From contig NZ_CP108370.1 in NCBI RefSeq assembly GCF_035953295.1, positions 8,140,034-8,204,033 of the forward strand: a stretch of 64,000 nt of DNA, read 5' to 3'. The stretch is from Streptomyces sp. NBC_01335. Its GTDB lineage: Bacteria > Actinomycetota > Actinomycetes > Streptomycetales > Streptomycetaceae. The notes beneath the pieces are model-generated. The model was given only the letters and a program-made list of their open reading frames with translations, ran no database searches and was not told the origin of the DNA. The position numbers and the translations under genes were made by a program. Of this stretch, positions 1 to 7,876 are shown piece after piece. Every line of letters begins with the position of its first letter. The first letter of the stretch is position 1.

Positions 1-378
1 CAGTGCGACCCCGTCCCGCAGCCGGTCCAGCTCCTCCCGGAAACCCACCGACCGCAGGGCCATGTAGGCGCAGATCGGGCCGAGCGTGTTGCCGGCCAGG
101 ATGCCGAGTCCCAGGGGCGAGAACGAACCGCTGATGGAGACCGTGGCGAACAGGGCGCCGAGCGCGATGCCGGGCCAGATCCGTACGCCGAAGTGCAGCA
201 GTGCGGCCAGTGCCACTCCGGTGGGAGGCCACAGCGGCGTCACGACCGACTGGTACGCCTCCACCCGGCGCAGCAGCCCCAGACGGCCGGACAGGTAGTA
301 CACGGCGGCGACGCCCAGGAGCCGGGCGGTGGCCACGGCCCGGCGTCTGGCCTTCTCGCTGCGGATCACAGGTGTCAT
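1..378 (-). CDS. MASE1-domain membrane sensor, N-terminal part (cut by window edge)
   Basis: The minus strand is open from an ATG at 378 to the left edge, so only the first 126 residues are visible. The start reads MTPVIRSEKARRRAVATA and is followed by hydrophobic membrane segments with the pattern 'LWPPTGVALAALL' and 'GNTLGPICAYMALR', which is typical of the MASE1 integral membrane sensor domain. In Streptomyces such domains are usually fused to PAS, GAF, histidine kinase or SpoIIE phosphatase modules; the output domain lies outside this window. The downstream neighbour on the same strand, upstream in transcription, is a SpoIIE-type phosphatase ending 50 bp before this start, so the two may be co-transcribed and share a signalling role. 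The family call is good; the function of the whole protein is unknown. Confidence 0.75.
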   Translation of the reverse strand, partial: MTPVIRSEKARRRAVATARLLGVAAVYYLSGRLGLLRRVEAYQSVVTPLWPPTGVALAALLHFGVRIWPGIALGALFATVSISGSFSPLGLGILAGNTLGPICAYMALRSVGFREELDRLRDGVAL

Positions 379-427
379 CAGACACCGGCCCCGTGAGCGA
401 CAGGGGCGGTGACACGCGCGGTGTGCG

Positions 428-1255
428 TCAGCCGGCCGGTTCGCCGCCGTGGCGGAGGACGAGAAAGGCCACGTCGTCCTCATGGCCCGTCATGTCCGCC
501 GCGCCGAGCACCGTCTGGGCCAGCTCCTCGGCAGAGGCGCTCACCTGGTCGCTCACCAGTCGGCGAATCGCTTCGAGACCCTCGTCGAGATCGAGGGAGG
601 GACCCTCGACGAGTCCGTCGGTCAGGAGGACGATCGCCCCGGGTACGTCGAGCGAGCTCCTGGTGACGGGGTACACCTCTCCGCTCTGGATGCCCAGGGG
701 CAGTCCGCCCGGGCTCTCCACGATCCCCGACCGGCCGTCGACGGTCGCCCACACGCTCGCCACGTGGCCCGCGCGGGCGGAGTGGAGCTCGTGGGCGGCC
801 GGATCCACCCGCACAAAGGTGCAGGTGGCGAACAGGGGCACCGTGACCGACATCAGGAGATCGTTGGTGCGGCGCATGACCTCGCCAGGGTCGGAGGTGC
901 TGCCCGCGATCGCCCGCATCGCGATCCTGATCTGCCCCATGACCGCCGCCGCCTCGACGTCGTGCCCCTGGACGTCGCCGATCGCGAAGCCGAGCGCGCC
1001 GTCCGGCAGCGCGAACCCGTCGTACCAGTCGCCACCGATGTCCAGCCCGTGGTGGGTCGGCTGGTAGCGGGCCGCGGTCTGCAGACCGGGGACGGAGGGC
1101 AGCGCGCCGGGGAGCATGGTGCGCTGGAGCGCCTCGGCGAGTTCGACCCGGGCCTGGTGGAGCTCCACCTCCCGCCGCGCGCGGGCGGTGAGCTGCTGCA
1201 GGGTGCCGAGGAGATCCGCGGCGCTCGCTGGGGCGGGATTCCTCCGGCGAGTCAT
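428..1255 (-). CDS. PP2C/SpoIIE-family serine phosphatase (RsbU-like)
   Basis: A 275-residue protein starting at ATG 1255 (MTRRRNPAP), preceded by a GGAG ribosome site 8 bases upstream; an in-frame upstream start would add 32 residues that do not look coding. Residues 15-45 form a short charged helix leading into the phosphatase domain. The metal-binding signatures of SpoIIE/RsbU phosphatases are present: 'GGDWYD' near 75, 'IGDVQGHD' near 93, 'LLTDGLVE' near 216 and a final 'EDDVAFLVLR'. Known relatives dephosphorylate anti-sigma-factor antagonists in partner-switching cascades. There is no PAS or GAF sensor domain, so input may come from a partner such as the MASE1 protein next to it. A STAS antagonist is encoded at 52.2 kb but no link is shown. 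Confidence 0.88.
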   Translation of the reverse strand: MTRRRNPAPASAADLLGTLQQLTARARREVELHQARVELAEALQRTMLPGALPSVPGLQTAARYQPTHHGLDIGGDWYDGFALPDGALGFAIGDVQGHDVEAAAVMGQIRIAMRAIAGSTSDPGEVMRRTNDLLMSVTVPLFATCTFVRVDPAAHELHSARAGHVASVWATVDGRSGIVESPGGLPLGIQSGEVYPVTRSSLDVPGAIVLLTDGLVEGPSLDLDEGLEAIRRLVSDQVSASAEELAQTVLGAADMTGHEDDVAFLVLRHGGEPAG

Positions 1256-1352
1256 CGGCTGCTCCAGTGCGCATCGGTCACTGCAGAGTATTTTGCGCGC
1301 GCCGGTCCGGCTACCCGGCGGCGTACGACCGGCCGGAACAGTGCCCGGCACG

Positions 1353-1408
1353 GTCTGCCGTCTGCCGTCTGCCGTCTGCCGTCTGCCGTCTGCCGTCTGC
1401 CGTCTGCC
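1353..1408. repeat. Eight perfect tandem copies of a 7-bp unit GTCTGCC
   Basis: GTCTGCC is repeated eight times without a mismatch (1353-1359 through 1402-1408). It lies between the divergent phosphatase and hydrolase starts, about 95 bp from each. It would be prone to slippage. No function is evident. Confidence 0.95.
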
Positions 1409-1503
1409 GCCCGGCCCCGGCGCCGTAGGATCCGTTCCGGGGCAGCCCGGACCCGGTGCCCGTGCGGGCCGGCGGCCGTGGGGCGCGTACGGGAGGGGCA
1501 GTC

Positions 1504-2379
1504 ATGGACGTGCACGAGCGGGAGCTGGACACTCCGTGGGAGGGAGTCCTCGCGTCTCCCCCCGGAGGAAGCGACTGCGCCGTCCTGGTGCTGGCCGGAT
1601 CCAGCGGGCGGGTCGAGCGGGAGCGGGCGCGCCTGCTCGCCGGACAGGGGCTGACCGCACTCGCGATGCGCTGGTTCGGCGGGCCCGGCCAGCCGCCCGG
1701 CATGTGCGAGATACCCCTGGAGACCTTCACCGACGCCGTCGGAGTGCTGCGATCCGCCGGTGCGTCGCGGATCGCGATACTCGGGGTCTCCAAAGGGGCC
1801 GAAGCAGCCCTGCTCACCGCCGTGCGCGACCCTCGGGTGGACCTGGTGGTCGCGTTGTCGCCGACCGACTCCGTCTGGTGCAACGTGGGACCGGGCCATG
1901 ACGGCAGGCGCCACCCGTACCGCTCCTCGTGGACCTGGCGGGGCGAGCCGCTGCCCTTCCTCCCCATGGACGATTCCTGGACACCCACAAGCCCCGCCGG
2001 CGAGCCCGTCGCCATCACCGGGTGGTACGAACTCAGCCGCCGCACCTTCGGTCATCTGCTCCCCGAAGCGGAGATCCCCGTGGAACACGCCCGCGCGGAC
2101 ATCGTCCTCGTCGCCGGCGGCGACGACGCGATGTGGCCCTCCCTCCCGGCCGTCGAACGGCTGGCCGCCCGGCGGCGCGCGGCGGGCGCGAACGTCACCG
2201 TGATCAGCCGCGCCGACGCCGGCCACCGCCCCCGGTTCCCCGGTGAAGGCGCCCTGCCGCCGTCCCCGGAACATCTCCACGGGGGCACTCCCGAGGCGGA
2301 CGCGCTGCTGGGAGCGGAGGCGTGGCCGCTGATCGTCTCCGCCCTGCGGGGAACCCCCGCCGCCCGGCCCGGCCGCTGA
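1504..2379 (+). CDS. Alpha/beta hydrolase, acyl-CoA thioesterase (BAAT C-terminal) type
   Basis: A 291-residue cytoplasmic protein. The ATG at 1504 (MDVHERELD) follows a strong GGGAGGGG ribosome site. The fold is alpha/beta hydrolase: the nucleophile elbow is 'GVSKGAEAA' (Ser near residue 98), the acid is in 'AGGDDAMWPS' and the histidine in 'DAGHRPRFPG'. The long insertion after the elbow and the trailing GGDDxxWPS motif match the C-terminal domain of bile-acid-CoA:amino-acid N-acyltransferase/acyl-CoA thioesterase proteins, but the N-terminal Ig-like thioesterase domain of the eukaryotic enzymes is absent. The gene stands alone, divergent from the phosphatase and convergent with the amidohydrolase. 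Substrate is unknown; thioester or ester hydrolysis is the likely chemistry. Confidence 0.8.
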   Translation: MDVHERELDTPWEGVLASPPGGSDCAVLVLAGSSGRVERERARLLAGQGLTALAMRWFGGPGQPPGMCEIPLETFTDAVGVLRSAGASRIAILGVSKGAEAALLTAVRDPRVDLVVALSPTDSVWCNVGPGHDGRRHPYRSSWTWRGEPLPFLPMDDSWTPTSPAGEPVAITGWYELSRRTFGHLLPEAEIPVEHARADIVLVAGGDDAMWPSLPAVERLAARRRAAGANVTVISRADAGHRPRFPGEGALPPSPEHLHGGTPEADALLGAEAWPLIVSALRGTPAARPGR

Positions 2380-2402
2380 CCGCCGGGCCGGTTCGCCGTC
2401 TC

Positions 2403-3668
2403 TCAGGCCAGCCGATTGCGATGGACCCGGCCGTCCTTGATGATGACGGCCAGATTCTCCTCGGGCGCCCCGAGCACGTTCGGATCGCGGGTGGGGTCAC
2501 CCTCCACGATCAGCAGATCGGCCCAGGCGCCGACGGTGATCTCGCCGATGCGGGCCGCCTTGTACGGGTCGCGTTCCCCGCAGAGCCGGAAGAGACGGGC
2601 ATTGCCCGAGGTGACCATCTTCAGCGCCTCCACGGGCGTGAACCCGAAGGTGCTCGACAGCCGGGTGAGCATCTCGCTCTGGAGGGTGGCCTTGGACGGA
2701 TCCAGCAGCAGGTCCGTTCCGAAGGCGATCTGCGTCCCGGCGGCCCGCGCCCACGCGTAGGTCCGGGCCACCCCGTCGCACACCTGCTTGTTCTTCGCCG
2801 TGGACTCCGGCGAGGAGAAGGAGTGGTCGCCCTCCAGGAACGGCTGGGTGCTCAGCCAGACCCCCTCGTCGGTCAGCAGCCGGATGGTCTCCTCCGACGC
2901 GAGGTGACCGTGCTCGACGGACTTGATCCCGGCGGCGACCGCGCGGCGGATCCCCTCGTCGCTGAAGACGTGCGCGCTGACGTACGTACCCCAGTCGGCG
3001 GCCGCCTCGACCGCCGCGCGCAGCTCGTCCACCGTGTACTGCACGACGTCCAGCGGGTCGTGCGCCGAGGTCACCCCGCCACCGGCCATCACCTTGATCT
3101 GGGTGGCGCCCCGCTTCAACTGCTCGCGGACGGCCGCGAGCACCTGGTCCCGGCCGTCCGCGACCCTCATGAAACCGATCCCCTCGGCCCGCGACGGCGC
3201 GCCGTCGAACGTCGTGGCGTCGTCGTACGCGCAGGAGAAGTCGCCGTGCCCCGAGGTCTGCGAGAGCGCCGCCTGACTGGGATAGATCCGCGGGCCGGGA
3301 AAGGCACCCGCGTCCAGGACCTGCCGTAGCGCGGTGACGTCCCCGCCCATGTCCCGCACGCAGGTGAAGCCCCGCATGAGCATCCGGCCCGCCTCGGCCA
3401 GGGCCTGGTAGTAGCCCGAACCGGTGCTGCCCACGGCCAGTCCCACCTCGGTGTTCCCGGCGGCGAAGAGGTGCACGTGCGCATCGGTCAGCCCCGGCAT
3501 GAGAACCCGTCCGCCGCCCTCGACGACCAGCGCGTCCGGCGGCGGCGTGGCGCCACCGATCGCGGCGATCCTGCGGTCTTCGACGAGTACCGACCGAGGT
3601 TCGGAGAGCTCACTGTCGAGCCCGTCGAAAACGCGGACGTCACGGATCAGGATCGGTACGGAGCCCAT
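2403..3668 (-). CDS. Metal-dependent amidohydrolase (imidazolonepropionase/prolidase-like)
   Basis: A 421-residue enzyme starting at ATG 3668 with an AGAGAGGA ribosome site. It has the amidohydrolase layout: an N-terminal beta-sandwich half, then the first metal motif 'LTDAHVHLFA' near residue 80, a candidate carboxylated lysine in 'TQIKVMAGGGVTS' near 200, histidines in 'YVSAHVFSD' and 'VEHGHLASE', and the catalytic Asp in 'IAFGTDLLLDPSK'. The sequence ends with the usual 'GAWADLLIVEGDP' strand. Close relatives hydrolyse dipeptides with proline, N-acyl amino acids or cyclic amides. There is no signal peptide, so it acts in the cytoplasm. It is convergent with the hydrolase at 1504 and divergent from the GH43 gene. 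The specific substrate cannot be read from the sequence. Confidence 0.85.
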   Translation of the reverse strand: MGSVPILIRDVRVFDGLDSELSEPRSVLVEDRRIAAIGGATPPPDALVVEGGGRVLMPGLTDAHVHLFAAGNTEVGLAVGSTGSGYYQALAEAGRMLMRGFTCVRDMGGDVTALRQVLDAGAFPGPRIYPSQAALSQTSGHGDFSCAYDDATTFDGAPSRAEGIGFMRVADGRDQVLAAVREQLKRGATQIKVMAGGGVTSAHDPLDVVQYTVDELRAAVEAAADWGTYVSAHVFSDEGIRRAVAAGIKSVEHGHLASEETIRLLTDEGVWLSTQPFLEGDHSFSSPESTAKNKQVCDGVARTYAWARAAGTQIAFGTDLLLDPSKATLQSEMLTRLSSTFGFTPVEALKMVTSGNARLFRLCGERDPYKAARIGEITVGAWADLLIVEGDPTRDPNVLGAPEENLAVIIKDGRVHRNRLA

Positions 3669-3945
3669 GGGGTTCCTCTCTCTGCGGACGGAGGGCGCCG
3701 AAGGCGAAGGACGCCTGCCGCGCCGCGGCGAGGCCCCGGAGAACCGGGCCGAACCCTCTGCCTACCGCGTGCCTTTTGTTGTGAAACCTCCCTTTCCGGG
3801 AGGGTGGTGACGCGTGGCCGGCTCCGTCATGGGCCTGCCCGGCCGAGAGGCGGACGGTTGTCGATGCGTCTGTTCGACGCTACGTTCCCCCTTGATCATC
3901 AGGAGCCCGGACCTCCCGGGGACGGAGCGGAAGGCTGAGAAGCGC

Positions 3946-5574
3946 GTGCGAGACGGATCTGCGCAGGTCGTACGGAACCCCGTGCTTCCCGGTTCCCACC
4001 CCGATCCCTCGATCGTGCGGGTCGGCGACGACTACTACCTGGCGACCTCAACGTTCGAATGGTGTCCGGGCGTCCGGCTGCACCATTCCCGGGACCTGGT
4101 CCACTGGGAACCCCTGGGCGGGGCGCTCGCCGGCCCGCCGGCGCTCGACCTGACCGGATGTCCCGACTCCGGCGGCGTGTGGGCCCCCAGCCTGAGCCAC
4201 GCCGACGGGCTGTTCCACCTCGTCTACAGCAACGTGTCGGCGTACACCGGCGGCTTCTCCGACGCCCCCAACTACCTCGTCACCGCTCCCTCGGTCCACG
4301 GCCCCTGGTCCGAGCCCGTCCTGCTGCACGCGCGCGGCTTCGACGCGTCCCTCTTCCACGACGGCCCCGACAGCTGGCTGATCAACCTCGTCCACGACTG
4401 GCGGCCCGGGCACGGCGGGTCCGCCGGCCTGGAAGCGACCCGCTACGACCGCGCCGCCCGCGCCCTGAGCGGCGACCCCGTCCTCATCGGCCTGCCTCCC
4501 GGCGACAGTTGGATCGAGGGCCCCAACCTCTACCGCGTCGGCGACTGGTACTACCTGCTGACGGCCGACGGCGGCACCGGCTACGACCACCAGGTGACCG
4601 TCTCCCGCTCCCGTGCCCTGACCGGCCCGTACGAACGCGACCCGGAGGGTCCGCTCATCACCGCACGCCACCGCCCGGACCTGACCCTGCAGAAGGCCGG
4701 TCACGGCAGCCTCGTGACGACCCCCGCCGGAGAGTCCTACCTGGCCTACCTCGTCGCCCGGCCGCTCGGCCGGCACGGGCCGTGCGTCCTGGGCCGGGAG
4801 ACGGCCTTGGCACCCGTGATCTGGACTCCCGACGACTGGCCCCGCGTCCCGACGGGCGAACCCGCCCTGGAAGTGGCCGCCCCCGCCTCCGTACGACGCG
4901 AGGCGCTCCCGGAGCACACCCCGGCGCCGGGCGCCCCCCTCGCCGACGACTTCGACCGGCCCGCCCTGGGGGTCCAGTGGTCCACGCTCCGGCGCCCCGC
5001 GGCACCGGAGTGGCTGTCGCTCACCGACCGCCCCTCCCACCTGAGGATCCGGGGAGGCCGCGCCCCGCACAGCCTCGTCGGGCCGAGCCTGGTGGCCCAG
5101 CGGGTGACCGCGCCCCGCTGCTCCTTCGAAGCCACCATGGAGTACCGGCCCGAGGCCTTCCAGCACCTCGCCGGGATCACCGCGTACTACAACACCCGCA
5201 ATTGGTACTACCTGTACGTCACCGCCGACGACCGGGGCCGGCCCGTGCTGCGCAGGGCGAGCAGCGACCGGGGCGTGCTGACCGTCGACGAGGCCGGCGG
5301 GATTCCCCTCGACGGCATCGCGAGGCTGAGCCTCGGGTGCGAGCTGGACGGCGGGGAACTGCGCTTCCATTACGACACCGGCTCGGGCCGGCGCCCCGTC
5401 GGCGAGGTGGCCGACGCGACCGTGCTCTCCGACGAGCACGCCGAGGACGTCACCGGAGGGCAGGTCAGGGCCATGGGCTTCACGGGCGCCTTCGTCGGCC
5501 TGTGGGTCTGGGACCTCACCGGACGAGGCCACCACGCCGACTACGACCGGGCGACGTTCACAGCCGAGGGGTGA
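3946..5574 (+). CDS. Glycoside hydrolase family 43, beta-xylosidase type
   Basis: A 542-residue enzyme. I prefer the GTG at 3946 (VRDGSAQVVRNPVLPG) over in-frame upstream starts because homology-like sequence begins here and a purine-rich site (GGAGCGGAAGG, GAGAAG) lies just upstream. The five-bladed propeller carries the GH43 catalytic carboxylates: the base Asp in 'GSHPDPSIV' near residue 20, the pKa-modulating Asp in 'GFDASLFHDGP' and the acid Glu in 'DSWIEGPNLY'. A C-terminal beta-sandwich starts around residue 325 ('LADDFDRPALGVQW'), as in beta-xylosidases and alpha-L-arabinofuranosidases with a concanavalin-like C-domain. No signal peptide is present, so it probably trims imported oligosaccharides. 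The gene is monocistronic in appearance. Confidence 0.92.
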   Translation: MRDGSAQVVRNPVLPGSHPDPSIVRVGDDYYLATSTFEWCPGVRLHHSRDLVHWEPLGGALAGPPALDLTGCPDSGGVWAPSLSHADGLFHLVYSNVSAYTGGFSDAPNYLVTAPSVHGPWSEPVLLHARGFDASLFHDGPDSWLINLVHDWRPGHGGSAGLEATRYDRAARALSGDPVLIGLPPGDSWIEGPNLYRVGDWYYLLTADGGTGYDHQVTVSRSRALTGPYERDPEGPLITARHRPDLTLQKAGHGSLVTTPAGESYLAYLVARPLGRHGPCVLGRETALAPVIWTPDDWPRVPTGEPALEVAAPASVRREALPEHTPAPGAPLADDFDRPALGVQWSTLRRPAAPEWLSLTDRPSHLRIRGGRAPHSLVGPSLVAQRVTAPRCSFEATMEYRPEAFQHLAGITAYYNTRNWYYLYVTADDRGRPVLRRASSDRGVLTVDEAGGIPLDGIARLSLGCELDGGELRFHYDTGSGRRPVGEVADATVLSDEHAEDVTGGQVRAMGFTGAFVGLWVWDLTGRGHHADYDRATFTAEG

Positions 5575-5671
5575 GCGGCCGCGGAACCCGCACGGCCTCA
5601 TCGGCGCGCCGGTCGGAGACCGCCGCCGGCCCACGGGAGCCCGCCCGGCGCACGGACCGTGTGACCACCGC

Positions 5672-6342
5672 TCACCCGGAGGCGGCGGGGGCGCGGGTCT
5701 GCGACTTCTGGAACGCGGGCGTGTCGGTGGCAGGTTGCTGGTGGGTCAGCAGGAACCGCCAGGTCGCCTGGTCCACCCACCCGGTCGCGGGCAGGCGGTA
5801 GTACTCCTGGAAGAGCCGCACGCTACGGGCCGTCGTGGGCGTGAAGACCCCCGACACCTCCGCGGCGCTCCGCCCCGTGCGGTTCGGCAACTCCTGGACC
5901 GCCAGGACCGCTTCCCCCCTGGAGCCGGGCTTGACGTCCATCACCAGCCACGGCCAGGTGTCCTCGCCCACCTTGCCGTCGGTCGGGAGCTGCCTGCCGC
6001 GCTGGAAGTCCATGACGGCGGCCTGCGTCCTCTCCCCGATGATGCCGTCCACCTTCAGTTCGTAGTGCCGCTCCACGAGCAGGTGCTGCACCGCGCGGCC
6101 CAGGGTGAACCGGTCCTCGTGCTGCTTCTTCCTGACCAGCGGCCAGCGATGTCCCGCGTCGTCGGAGAGGACCACACCGGGCGCGCCTCCACGACCCGGA
6201 GGGGAGCGGTGGAGGGATGATTCCGGTTCAGATGCCGCGACAGCGTGGTCTGGTCGATGCCCAGCCGGGAGGCGAGCGCCTGCTGAGTCGGCCGCGTACT
6301 TTTGTCGGCACCTCCGGCCCGCTCCCACCAGCTACGGAGCAA
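5672..6342 (-). pseudogene. Frameshifted HTH plus peptidoglycan-binding protein remnant
   Basis: Two coding-looking pieces lie in different minus-strand frames. From about 6390 to 6187 one frame carries an HTH: 'TQQALASRLGIDQTTLSRHL' followed by 'STAPLRVVE'. From about 6195 to 5672 another frame carries two peptidoglycan-binding-1 repeats ('WPLVRKK...AVQHLLVERH', 'VDGIIGERTQAAVMDFQR', then 'DVKPGSRGEAVLAVQEL' and 'FTPTTARSVRLFQEYYRLP'). The switch is near 6187, exactly where the HTH sequence stops making sense. The HTH frame has no ATG or GTG start (only TTG at 6342 before a stop at about 6498). Streptomyces proteins joining an N-terminal HTH to C-terminal peptidoglycan-binding domains exist, so this is probably one gene damaged by a deletion. 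An intact short protein from the second frame alone cannot be excluded. Confidence 0.6.
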
Positions 6343-6830
6343 CTCGGCCAGCGCCGCACCCGGCAGTGTGTCCGGCGGGACGCCCGGCGGGGCACCTCGT
6401 GGTGCTTCCCGGTCCGGACTTTCCTGTGCACGCGCCGTGGTGACCTCCCGGTGTCCCGACGACGACGGCCGTGGCGTCCCGCCCCCGCATCGACTGCTTC
6501 ACGGCATGACGGCATAACGGCAGGTCAGGTGCGTGCATGGTGGCATACATGGACGCATCGGCCTGCATGGGGTCAGAGCGTAGCGAGTCGGGTGGGCCGT
6601 CCGGCATGCTGGTCGCGCCGACAGCGGCGTGACCGGTCTTTGGCGCGTCGCACGATCCAGCGGCAGAGCCGTACACACGCGGGCGAACTCCGGTCGCGCC
6701 GGCCGAGTGCACCCGCACCCGGAATCACCTGACCGAGTGATGGACGGCCCGTCCGACGCCCCTCAGCACCCCGTCGCTCCTCCACTGCTCAGCGCCTGCT
6801 CAGCCACTTCAGTGAAAGAAGGTCCCCGGC

Positions 6831-7830
6831 ATGTTCCTCGGCCGTACCCCGGGCGCCCCGCCCCCCTCCATGCGCCGCGTCCCTCGCTCCCGTTCGGCCC
6901 GTTGCTCCCACCAGGAGCCGAAAGGGCTCCGCACGCGCGAACCGTCGGGGCCGTCGTGGCCGCGGCGAGCGCGGTGGCGCTGCTCGCCGGCCCCGCCGCG
7001 CCGCGCGCGGACGCCGCCCCGCCGGGCAGCTACCGGGTCTCCGGCATCGACACCAGCCACTACAACCACCCCGGTGACGAGGCCATCGACTGGTCCCGGG
7101 TGCGCGCGGCCGATCACGCGTTCATGTTCGCCAAGTCCACCGAGGGAGCCACCGAACAGGACCGGTGGTTCGCCCGCGACATGGAGGGAGCGAAGGAGGC
7201 CGGCCTGATCCGCGGCGCCCACCACCTCTACGGCAGGACACCGGGCGGCGAGCAGGACCGGAACCTCGTGAAGACGATGAAGAGCGCCGGATACACCGGG
7301 AGAGCGGCCGGAGAACTGCCCCCGGCGATCGACCTGGAGCTCCGCAACGGCACTGCCTGTCCGGAGAACTTCAGCACCGGCCAACTGCGCGACTTCCTCC
7401 GGGTCGTCGACACCGAACTGGGGCCGGCTCGGGCTGGAAGATCTGGCAGCACAGCGAAGAGGGCGCCGTGCCCGGCACGCCCGACACAGCGAAGACCGAC
7501 CTCGACGTCTCCCAACGCCGCGTTCCCGCTGGACGTGCACGCCGAGCGCTACGCGTCCGAGACCCAGTCAGTCGACAATCCCGCCGTCGTCGTCAGCGCC
7601 GTCAAGCCGGCCGACGACGCCAGCGGTGACTCGTCGTACGGCTCTACGAGTCCACCGGCGGCCGGGCCAGGGCCCGCATCGGCTTCGGCTTCGAGGCCAC
7701 CGGCATCGCGGTGACCGACCTGCTGGAGCGGACGCTGGACGAGGCCACCGCACCGGAGTTCACCGACGCGGGCGCGGCGCTCACCCTGCGCCCGTTCGAG
7801 CTGGTCACCCTCCGGCTCGCCCGCGGCTGA
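6831..7830 (+). pseudogene. Mosaic pseudogene: GH25 lysozyme remnant joined to GH38 alpha-mannosidase tail
   Basis: An ATG at 6831 with an AGAAGG site begins a leader in one frame that switches by about 6935 into a second frame with 'TVGAVVAAASAVALLAG', a signal peptide, then GH25 sequence: 'SGIDTSHYNH' (first catalytic Asp) and 'PPAIDLELRNG' (DxE motif). Near 7430 the middle of the GH25 domain is missing and a third frame supplies its C-terminal strand 'WKIWQHSEEGAVPG' and 'KTDLDV'. From about 7515 the text is alpha-mannosidase: 'NAAFPLDVHAERYASETQ', then 'NPAVVVSAVKPADD', then after a single missing base near 7635 'LVVRLYESTGGRARARIGF' to the natural-looking end 'LRPFELVTLRLARG' and TGA at 7830. 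At least four lesions are visible, so no enzyme can be made. Confidence 0.8.
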
Positions 7831-7876
7831 AAAGCGGCGTGGGGCCGGTGCCGGCCGGCCCCCGGTCGGCCCGCCC

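Noticed and set aside
1353..1408. The 7-bp repeats as part of a protein
   Set aside because: Frames through the repeat code only for low-complexity sequence and both neighbouring genes have better starts that exclude it.
4059..5801. A 580-codon plus-strand frame within the GH43 gene
   Set aside because: It is a shifted shadow frame with Arg/Pro-rich composition; the GH43 frame holds all catalytic motifs.
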